A DNA stretch of 64,000 nt, taken from assembly GCA_958295665.1 (NCBI GenBank), contig OY282560.1, positions 186,977,561 to 187,041,560 on the forward strand, given 5' to 3'. The notes under the pieces were generated by a model. The model saw only the letters and a list, made by a program, of their open reading frames with translations. It had not been told where the DNA came from and made no database searches. Both the position numbers and the translations under genes were made by a program. Within the stretch, counting starts at the first letter, position 1. Each line of letters starts with the position of its first letter. This document shows positions 19,455-31,400 of the stretch, piece after piece. The stretch is from Tipula vernalis (taxonomy: Eukaryota > Arthropoda > Insecta > Diptera > Tipulidae).

Positions 19455-22400
19455 TTATCTATAAAATCGTTTTCTTAAGCTAAGGTAGCATAATAATCTA
19501 AAGAATACCATAATCGCCAATAAAATACTAATTTCTGTTGTCAGCGATAAATTTTCAATGTCTAAATATTTTAACAACACTTTTGGATCGTCAAAATGAC
19601 AATATTCCATATTGCAACCTAAATGCCTACGATTAAATCCAAATATAGTAAATATCAATGACACAACACTGCCCCGAACGAATGAGAATTTCATTGCAAT
19701 ATTCATTAAAGTTGGAATTTGTTGGGCAAAATCAAAACCATAAATTGCCAGTCCTAAAAATGGTGCGATAAACATTGGCCCAACTGCACATCCATTTGTA
19801 ATACTAAACGTGGCTCCAATCCATAATCCCATACCTTCAGCCACGAATGATGTTATCATTGAGATGAGCGTAAATAAACCAAATCGCCATAATTCTCGAG
19901 GTAAACCGGACATGAAATATACAAGCGACAGGAAGAGTATATTAAACATGAACTGGAAAATATAAAAGTCAGTGTTATTGCAGGTAGACGGTATGATTTA
20001 ATTGAGATCAATTACCTGTAGAGGAACGCGTGATAATGTCATGGCTGCATAGTATGGTAGTAGACTGTACCATCGATTAAAACATTCTCTCTTCACTATT
20101 TTTACTTCTTGTGGGTCTAAAATAATAAAACATAAATAATTAAATTAGGCATAATTAATTATAATCGTTCTCTCTTATTCGCTATTCGCATAAAATTAAT
20201 ACATAATATGCTTTGGTATGTAAACAAAAATAAAATATGTGTCGATCTCTTTCCTTTATGGCACAGATTTTTACTTTCTTGGTCAAGACGAATTGCAACC
20301 TGCTTAATTATATTTGTATTTTGTGAAAATGTCTCCAAAATTCAAAGTATTGGTCGTCGGAACAGTCTGTAACAGTTTTTAAATTAATTCAACACACATT
20401 TTACTTAAATAAGAAAATGATAGTGTAATAAAGTTTGAGATAAAGATTTCTACATAGCTACTATATTATAAAAAATGCTCATAAAACAACAGACAGACTT
20501 GCAATAACATAAATAATTTGTTGTGCAATAAGAAATAAAAACTGTCGTGAGCAAATTATAAGAAATTTGCATGAAGTTAAATTTTAAAAATTAATAAACA
20601 TTAAATACTGAACTCATATTTTTACATATATGTACATATACATATATTGTTATTATCCATCCACAGGGGGTTCTTGGCCTCGGTATAGATAATAGATATA
20701 AAGAATGGAACATACGCTTAAATCGCCATGAGAGCTATCAACTCTTCGAACAAGCATCTAAGTATAAGTTCGACCTCGTAGCGCTGCAGAAAATAATACT
20801 ATTCAGCAATGACAATGTTGGTTACAATTAGGTACTGTGTACTAACTCTATGTCACATGGAAAAACATGAATTTGGCATTGGTTTTTTGATTGGCAAATT
20901 TTGACTGATTTCTTGCCAATCACACTCAGGCTTCGTGATCTTCACGTTAACCTCATATTTGTGAATATTGATGGCCTCACCAAAGAGAAGTCTGACTAAA
21001 TCAAAGAAACGTTCTACTAAAGTTATCAACATATATTACATTGAGAGAATCTTGAGTGAATACCAATGTGGTTTTCGCCCAATTAGATTAACTATACTGA
21101 TCAAATTTACTCTGAGGGTGGTGCTAGAGAAATATTATAAAAAGAATATTCCAGTAAATAGTATATTCGTAGATTCTCGTAGCAGACGTACGGCAGCATT
21201 AGGGGTTAAGGAACTTTTTGTCCTAATTGGGATGCCTTTGAAATAACATCTGGAGAGCGGCAAGGAGACGCAATAGCTCTTTTCAACCTTTGATTAGAAA
21301 AAACCATCCTTCAATATAGCAAAGCGCAGCTACCTGTATTATAATCCAACCCAGCTACTAGTGTACGCTGATGATCCCTGAAATGAATTAACAATCCAAC
21401 AAACGAAGGCCAAATATTTAGTCACCGCAAGAAGGTGGACACGCGGAGACTTCGTTTCAGGAGACATACAGTACGGTAAGGTGAAACAATTTAAATATCT
21501 AGGACCATTAAGCAAAACTTTCTTTTTCCTGTGGATATTATCGAGCATTTTACGTCAAAATCAAAATATTCAAGTCTCCTCATATATTACGCAAAACAAA
21601 AATAAAAATCTACACAGCTCTGATGAAACCAGTTATCACCCGTGGTTGCGAACTTGGACACCATAACAGCGGAAAACATCCAGAAGCTTGTTTAACTGGC
21701 GTAAAATTATTATCTGCAATGTACTAATTCTCGGTCCTATCAAAGATGGAACTAACGTGGTAAGATAGGATAGAAAAAAAAATACTTACAACTCAACACT
21801 GGCACCATAACTTGTGTGTAAACCAAAAAGAATGTAACAGCCATACAATACTTTAAATGATCAAACATCCGTTCACCTTCATCGGCCGAATTAAAAGTTA
21901 TTAAACCAATGCCACCGCCACACAGCACATGATGAAATAATTGTATCCAAAATACTGTTCGACTGCGAAAAATGATCAGCATCATCATTTTGAATAAAAT
22001 GATAAATTGGTTAAAACTTGATATTGCATAATCACTATGTAGCAATTTCGAAAATGCTTTCATCTTTTGTAGCAATGTGCCCCCCGGTGCTTTTGTTTTC
22101 TCCATAATCATCGATGTGAGTGGCGATTTAATTTGATATGAAACCATACCACTAATCGAATCCTCCAAATGAATACATTGCAATTTACCATTTTGAAAAG
22201 TATCGCATAGCATTGGTATCACACGATCTTCTGAGTCACATAATTCGATTATATAGTCGGCTGGATTGTAATGTGATGGACATACCATATCTAAACTGGT
22301 TAACAGTGGTACTAATGATTTTGGTGTGCCCTGATAAACACATTGTCCACCGGCTATCACAAATATTTGATCGAACAGAGCAAATGTTGCGGCTGACGGT

Positions 22401-25400
22401 TGATGTATTGTGCAAACAACTGTTCGCCCTTGTCGTGCTAATTCTTTTAGCAGGCGTATACACTGGACGGCGGTGACATCATCAAGTCCACTAGTGGGTT
22501 CATCTAAGAAAAATATAGTAGGATTTGCTACTAGTTCCAGGGCTATTGATAATCGTTTTTTTTCGCCACCACTCAGTTGTACAGCTGTCACATTTTGTCG
22601 ATGATTTAAATTTAAACTGGATAAAATTTCTCCTATGAGTTGCTCATGTGAATCATAATCTGAAAATAAAAATGATCGTTAAATTATAAACTCGCGTTTA
22701 ACTCTTATTTGTGTAATTGCGAAATATTTATTACGTGTTTCATTCTTAAGCTTTAGTCGGCATGCCAATTCCATTAATTCGCGTACACTCAGCAATTGTC
22801 TATGCATATCTTCTTGTGTAATATAACATGATTCTTTGCGATTAATTTTGATGACACCTTCGACACCATTCGTCCTGTATTGGTTTATAGACATTAAATT
22901 TTAATTAGTTAATTTTTAATAACTACAATTGTTAATTATAATATTTGCTTTCACGATCATTTATAATTGAATATTAAATGGCATTAAAATTATATTTTAA
23001 TTTACCTTCCTTACATATACATACTTATGAGTAGATAATAAGTATGCATAAGAATAATTAAATAAAAATAAAATAAGTGAAATAATAATACTTCATGATT
23101 CAAGTCCAAGGACAAGTTCGCAATCGTTCACATGTTCGGAATTAATAAAAAATAAATTTATATTGTTGTACATTTCGAAGAATTTAATTTATTAACAATG
23201 AAAGTATAGGACGAAATGACTTTCAAGGTTATAAATGGTAGATGTTCAGTAATTGTTTTTACATCTTAAAGTAGTAATTATTATAAAGAACAAAGATAAT
23301 ACTGGGATATTATTTTACGTATGTATAGGCCCGGATACTGATTGATCATATCTTAACCTTCAGGATTCTTTTTAATCATAAATCATAACTGATTCAAATT
23401 CTACGCTAACACAATTCTACATCTTATTAAAAGCTAAAGCTTCTACATCTTATAAAAGCTTGTTTAGCCATATAAGCTCGCGTGATAGGTATAGGTTTGC
23501 AGTAAAGTGAGAACTTTCTATTATCTGTTCAAACCATTAAGTATAGTGTAAAAATTAAAGGTATGTAGATAATTCTGTTTAAATTGATAGATTTAAAAAT
23601 AACTAATTTTTTTTTATGTCTGTGTGTGATTCAAACACTCACATTAAAACCTGTGTACATGAATAAATAAATATTTAATTGAAAAAAATTAGTAAAACAA
23701 CTTTCGAATAAACTGCATAAATTCCAATCATCAGTGTATTAGAATCATAGATTAGCGTTGTATAATTAACTTTTGGTATTATATAAAATCAATTCATACT
23801 TTAATGAACCAGTGAACTTGAGCCCTTGATTTGCATGATGGACTTGAAAAATGAAGCGGGTTTGATAAGGTTTGCTCCGACCCCGTTCATATTGTTACGT
23901 TTTTGCCTTGTCAATCAAGGTTCGTATCACTGGATTGTGAATAATACAAAATTAATTTAATTTATCTCCAACGAATTTATTTATTTCACAAAATTTATTA
24001 CAACACAGTTTATCAATCAAAATTCACAAAATCACTTTATATAAATTATTCTCAAATTTTACTAATCACTTTTACTTTTTATTTCGCACAAAAACACTTT
24101 TTAAATCACTTTTTAATTCCTTTTTAATCTTTATACTATCGCTTTCCAAATATTACTAATCCAATTCGATTTCATTCGCCTTTTTATATACACAAACCAA
24201 ACTTCTAGAAAGCTCATGATTTTTCTAGTTAGAATAGTGTATAACAAATGTATCATGGAAAATTCCATTTAGAACAGTTTAACATTGAGCTATTAATTTT
24301 AACTTATTCTATTACACACTAGGTGTCACCGTCACACTACCCCCCACCTAAGCCTGTTCGTCCCGAACAGGACCCAAATCACCTCCTCTGTATAGGGCCA
24401 GCCTCTCCAAATGCACCACCTTTGGTTTACCTCGATGTCCCTTCCGTATCCGATAAACCACGTCGTTCATCCTTGTGATGACAGTATAAGGTCCTTCCCA
24501 TGCTGGTTGCAGCTTCGGTGATAATCCCTTTTTCCGTTGCGGGTTGTGAAGCCATACTAATTGCCCTTCCTGGAAGCCCTGGTTATTTGCTCGTATGTCA
24601 TATCGAGCCTTCATCCGGTCACTTGACATCCGTATTTTCTCCCGTACAAATTGATGAATCTCATTAAGTTCCTCTTTCATTCGGTCTACGTAATCTTGTC
24701 CACATAAAGCCGATGATGGTACAGCCCCAAACTTTAGATCTCCAGGTAACCGTAGATTATCTCCAAATAACGTTTTAGCTGGTGTCATTCCGGTTGTGTC
24801 ATGTATTGCTGATCGATAGGCCATCAGAAACATCGGTCGGTATATGTCGATCCCAGTTACGTTGGTTTTTCTCAACGACCTTTGCTAGATATTCCTCCAA
24901 TGTACCATTGAATCTTTCCACCATACCGTCAGACTGTGGATGCAAAGGCGTTGTTCTCGTTTTATTTATACCGAGCATCTGGCATATTTCTTGAAACACC
25001 ACCGATTCAAAATTCCGTCCTTGATCGGTATGAATCTCCATCGGCACTCCAAATCTGCTAATCCAATTGTTTACCACGGCATCAGCTATTGTTGTCGTCT
25101 CCTGATTGGGAATGGGGTACACCTCCGGCATTTGCTGAAATAATCCATGATTACTAGCACATATTTGTTGCCGCTCTCAGTGGTGGGAAATGGGCCCGCT
25201 ACATCCATTGCAATTCTTTCGAATGGTGCTCCAACGTTATATTGCTTCATGGTTCCACGACTTTTGCGTGCGGGTCCCTTCACCGCCGCACATTGGTCAC
25301 ATTTTTGGCACCATTCTATCACAGACTGCCTACATCCTGCCCAGTAGAATCGTTGACGTATCTTTGCTAGAGTTTTATTAATTCCAAGGTGGCCCCCACT

Positions 25401-28400
25401 TGCTCCTCCATGATACTCATTCAGAATTTCTGCAATCCGGCACTTTGGTATCACCAGCAACAATTGCTTCACTTTGCCATCCTTGCTTTCCCACAATCGT
25501 TTTAAACAGCCATTCTCAAGACGGAGGCTTTCCCATTGAGCCCAATAAGCCTTGACAATGGGAGTTTTGTCCGCGATCTCGCTCCAAGTTGGCCGGTGTT
25601 CCTTTTCCTTCCATTCCATTATAACTGATAAATCCGTATCATCCAATTGCTCTTTCCTGATCATTTCGTCGGTCCACTCCTCATCAGGCAGCACTTGCGT
25701 AAGCCTAACGTCGATGATGCCTTCCTTTGCTTCAACATGGCCACAATGTTTACATTCTACTGGACACGGCCGTCTTGATAATGCGTCGGCATTTCTGTGT
25801 GCACTTCCCTTCCGATGTTCAATTTGGAAATCGTAGCTTTGAAGACGTTCGATCCAGCGTGCTACTTGTCCCTCTGGATTCTTAAATTGTAACAGCCACC
25901 GTAAAGCGCCGTGATCTGTCCGTAAATGGAATTTTTGGCCATAAAGATACTTATGGAAATGCTTGACACACTCCACTATAGCCAACAATTCTTTCCGTGT
26001 CACGCAGTAATTACGCTCCGGTTTTGATAATGTTTTGGAGAAGTACGCAATAAGTCTTTCTTGACCATTAATTTCCTGTGATAACACACCTCCTATACCG
26101 TCATTACTTGCATCGGTGTCCAAAATAAATTTCACGTTGGGTATAGGGTACACGAGGATTGGCGCAACACACAACCGTCTCCTTAGTTCCACGAATGCTT
26201 CTTCCTGGTCATTCTTCCATTCGAATGCCTTGTTCTTCCTGGTCAACTCGTGTAAACTCTTGGCGATGTTGGCGAATCCTGGCACGAAGCGTCTATAATA
26301 GGTGCACAATCCGAGAAAGCTTCGTAATTCGTGTAAATTTTTAGGTCTTGGCCAGTTCTTTACCGCTGCGATCTTTTCTTCGTCGGTGTGAATTCCATTA
26401 ATCGTTACGAGATGACCCAAATATTTGACTTCAGTTCTGAACAGCTTACACTTCTTTGGACTTAACTTCAATCCGGCAGCCTGTATCCGATCCAAAACTT
26501 CCGCCAAGTTCTTTAGATGCTCGTCAAAATCCTTCCCCATAACGATGATGTCGTCCAGATATCGCAGGGGCATTACATAATCCGAACGGCATAACATTAA
26601 ATTGCCAAAGTCCGTTACCCACACTGAACGCTGTTTTCTCGCGATCTTCCTCATGGACTTCCACCTGCCAATAGCCGCTTTGTAGATCTAATGTCGAAAA
26701 TATTTGAGCACCCGATAATGTGTCTAACGTGTCATCGATCCTTGGCAGTGGGTAGCTATCTTTTTTCGTCACAGCATTGAGTTTTCGGTAATCAACGCAA
26801 AATCTCATGCTACCGTCCTTCTTCTCGACCAATACTACCGGTGAGCTCCATGGGCTATTAGATGGTTCAATTACTCCTGCTGCCTGCATATCTGTTACCA
26901 TTCGATTGACTTCTTCTTGTTTTGCTAAAGGTAGCCTCCTGGGTGGTTGACGAATTGGCATCTCTGCTCCCGTATCAATGCGGTGCTTTACCATTGAGGT
27001 CCTTCCGTTATTATCCGATGTACTGCAGAATATGGACGTGTACCGTTTGAGTAGATGATGTGCAGAATTTTTCTGTGCCTCGGTAAGATCTTCGGTCCAT
27101 TTCTGCATAAGTTGTTCTACCATTTCTTTCTGCCATTGCATGTCGGCTTTTTCAACCGGACTTCTCTGTTCACACTTTACTATAGTTGAAACCTCGTTAC
27201 ATTTGCCGATGACTGTCCCTTTCTTGATGGTTTTCGTCTTATCCGAGAGATTTAGAGTCCTAATTGGCACTCTATAGTCGTTGTCTGGTTTAACTAGGGA
27301 TTTTCCGATTATAATTTCCTTGGCTCCGTTCTCCTCTTCGTTAGCTTCCACAACCCACAACCTGGGTGACCCAGAACCTCCCTCCAATTTTCCCCATAGG
27401 ATCGTCTCCGAATTCGGTGGCAGCTTCTCCCGATGATCAATAATAATTCGCCTGATAGTTGCTCCGGCACTGCTAGATTGAAGTGGCAACTCGATGTTAT
27501 CGTAACTTAAAACTCCTCGTCCAACATCTACCACGAAGCCATTTGCCCTCATGAAGTCCATCCCCATTATGACTTCATCCACAATATCTGCAATCAGCAC
27601 TTCGTGTTGGAAAAGAGTTCTCCCGATTTTGATTTTCACGATCTTTTTGCCTTTTATTATTGAACTATCTCCAGTTGCTGTTTGTAACTTCAATCCATTA
27701 GCTGGTTGTACACCTCCATCGATCAGATCTTTACGGACAATCGTGCGATTTGCTCCCGTATCCAGAGTGATGATGCAATCCGTGCCATCAATGTCGCCTT
27801 TGATTGTTAAGCTGTCACCGCCTCTTGCTACTTTCGAAACGCGGATGGAGGTTATGGGGCAATCGGTTGTGGGAGTCAGCTTCTGCCCCTTTAAGCTGAC
27901 CCGTTGTAGTTTAACGGCTCCGCCGTCATTTGGCCTTCTTGCCTAGCCAACGCCTGCTCCCCGCTTGGTCGTCGCTGCATAGGAGATGGTGATCTTCCCC
28001 TTTTTCTTCTTAATTCCCAGCAGTCGCGAGAGATGTGACCAACCTTATCACATGCCCAACATCTGATTTTGCCGCTTCCATCTCGGTATCTTGGTGTTGC
28101 CCGCTCGTTGTTTATGCTTGTATCGATTTCTACTCGGCGTATTTTCATTGACGGTTTGGTGATGGCTTGTGCAGTTTCATTTGTTAACGCACAAGCGATG
28201 GTTTCCGCAAAGGTTGCTTTAGGTGACAACATCACCGCCCTGCGTGTCTCTGGATCTCGAATGCCGTCAATGAATGCGTCAATTTTTAGTCTTTCCATAT
28301 AATCGGCCGATGTACTGGTATGTGCTAGATGTACTAGCCGCTCGATTGCCGATGAATCCTGAAGTGATTCTCCTCCCTTTTGGTAGCGGCTTTTCAATTC

Positions 28401-31400
28401 CATTCGATAAATTTCTCGCTTGTGATAACTGCCGTACTTCCTATCCAGCGCCTTCATAATTTCGAGATAACTGTTGCGATCTTTTTCCGGAATTGTTTGT
28501 AAGGCCTCCGCAGCTTCAACTTTAAGGGCCACTATTAACGCTGCGACAAGATGTTCATCATTCCAACGGTTTTGATTAGCTGCCGTTTCAAATTGAAATT
28601 TGAAAATGCCGAAAGATGTTGTACCGTCGAAGTTTGGTGGTTTTAACTTAACTGATTGAATGGTTTGTACCACTTGTGTTGTTGTTCCACTTGCCTTGAT
28701 ATCAGTTAGCTCTTTCCCGAGACGTTGAACCTCTGCTTGTAATTTTTCTTCGACCTGCTGAATCTTCGTTTCAAATTTTTCGTCAACCTTTTGAATCTCC
28801 ATTTGCAGCTTCTCCACTTCACCGTGAATGTTAGTAGATAATTCGAGAAGTTTCTCGTCCATTCTCTTTTGACCATCTATAATTTGGTCTTTAATTTCCT
28901 CTCCTTGTTGTTTCATTTCTTGGTTAGACTGATTTTGTTGTTCCAACTGTCGTTTTATTCCTTCGTTTGACTGGTATAAACCACTTTATCTATAAAGTCT
29001 CCAACTGCCGCACATTTTGTTGTTCCATTTCATTCTTAATTTCTTGGTTTGACTGCACTGCTTGTTGCGCCATTTGATTTTTAATTTCTCCTAACTGTCG
29101 TTCGTTTTGTTGTTTAATTAGACTCATCTGTCCCGTCTTCTGGTTCATAGCAGCTATTAACTGCGACAAATCGAAACTTCCAGAATGTTCTTGTGTCTTT
29201 TCGACCAACGGTTGTTTATCTTCTGCTTTCTGCTCTACGGTTGCCGCATCCGTTACTTTCTCTCCAAAATCATGATGTTCCGCGTCCAGCCCTTCTTTCC
29301 ACATGGCATCACGTAGTCGCGCTTGTAAAGCTGCTTTACCACCATCAGTAGCCAAACCCCGTTTCTCAAGTTCGCTCTTTAATTCTGGAACTTTTAGTAC
29401 GCTGAGAATCATTTTCTTTATCTTTTTATTCACAATCCCACCGCTGTCACCAATTTGTTACGTTTTTGCCTTGTCAATCAAGGTTCGTATCACTGGATTG
29501 TGAATAATACAAAATTAATTTAATTTATCTCCAACGAATTTATTTATTTCACAAAATTTATTACAACACAGTTTATCAATCAAAATTCACAAAATCACTT
29601 TATATAAATTATTCTCAAATTTTACTAATCACTTTTACTTTTTATTTCGCACAAAAACACTTTTTAAATCACTTTTTAATTCCTTTTTAATCTTTATACT
29701 ATCGCTTTCCAAATATTACTGATAATCTTACAAGTTTACTCTATCGCGTTCCAAATACTAATAATCCAATTCGATCTTGTTCGCCTTTTTATATACACAA
29801 ACCAAGCTTCTCGAAAGTTCACGACTTTTCCAGTTGGAATAGCGTAGAAACATTACGTAACAATTTTTATCATGGAAAATTCCATTTAGTACAGTAAACA
29901 TTGAGCTATTAGTTTTACTTATTCTATTACACACTAGGTGTCACCGTCACACTACCCCTCACCTAAGCCTGTTCGTCCCGAACAGGACCGAAATTACCTC
30001 CTCGGTAGAGGGCCAGCCTCTCTAAATGTACCGCCATTGGTTTACCTCCTTGTCCTTTTCTTGTCCTGTAGGGTGCCGTCCATAAAGGCTGCACTTTCGC
30101 CGATAAATCCCCCTTCTTTTGTTGCGAGTTGTGAAGCCACACCAATTGCCCCTCGTGTAATCCCTGGCCATTTGCCCGTATGGCACATCGAGTTCTCATC
30201 CAGTCGCCCGACACTCGCACTCTACCTCGCACAACTCGGCCCTTCTTATCCAATGTCTGCTTAACCTGGTGTTCTTTGGTTTCCTCAACAATTGTTTCAG
30301 ATTTCGATGGCAGCTCCTCGTAATGACTGATTGTTACTCGCCTTACTGTCGCATCCGTACCGTTAAACTTAAGTTTCAGCTCGATGTTATCGCTACTCAA
30401 TATTCCTCGGCCAAAATCCAACACAAAGCCATTCATCCTCATGAAGTCCGTTCCCAAAATGACCTCGTCCACAATGTCTGCGACTAGAACTTCGTGTGGG
30501 AAAAGAGTTTCGCCGATCCTTATGCTCACGATCTTTTTCCCTTTAATCATTGCACTCTCCCCATTTGCCATTCTTAATTTTAACCCATCAACCAGCTGCA
30601 CTGCTCCTGCGATCAAATCTTTCCGAACAATTGTGTGGGTTGCTCCGGTATCCAGCGTAATAATACACCTCCTCCCTTCAACACCGCCTCTAACTGTGAC
30701 GCTGCTTCCGCCTCGTGCTTCACTCGTAACAGGGGTGAATGTTATGGGGCAACCAGACGGCGAAGCCAGCTTCGGTTCCTTCAAACTGACTTCTAACCTT
30801 TCCACTTTACCGACTGTTGCCATCCGCTCATCCGATTCCCGCTCTCCTCTTAGTGCTCTTTCCACGGAAGATGGTAATCCGTGCCGCTTTCCTCCTGCTT
30901 CCAAACAATCTCGCGAGATGTGGCCAATCCTGTTACACACCCAACATCTTCGCTCGCTGCCTCTAGACCTCTGTCCCGGCCGTTCCGTGTTTGCTCGTAT
31001 AAAAGGTGGCGATCTTCTCTCTCCATGTATTACTTTCCGACAGTCCATTGAGATGAGACCCAACTTGTCACATTTCCAACACCTAAGCCTGCCTCTTCCG
31101 ACTGTCGGTACCATTCGCTCCATGCTGCCGTTCTTGTCTGAGTTCATTTGACGCCTAAATACTGATGGTCTGGTGAAGTTCTGCACAGCCTCGATGGTTA
31201 ACGCAGACGCAACGGTTTCCGCAAAGGTTGATTTAGGTGACAACATTACCGCTTTGCGTGTCTCTGGATCTCGAATGCCGTCAATGAATGCGTCAATTTT
31301 TAGTCTTTCCATATAATCGGCCGATGTACTGGTATGTGCTAGATGTACTAGCCGCTCGATTGCCGATGAAAATTCCTGAAGTGATTCTCCTCCCTTTTGG

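Noticed and set aside
29434..29460. Gag start at GTG next to the primer-binding site
   Set aside because: The first ATG lies seven codons downstream in all four copies and keeps the SAP-like motif, so it was preferred.
30384..31151. Open frames on the plus strand across the LTR elements (also at 54849-55523 and 58515-59189)
   Set aside because: They are antisense to the gag-protease frames and recur only because the elements are repeated; no domain is recognisable.
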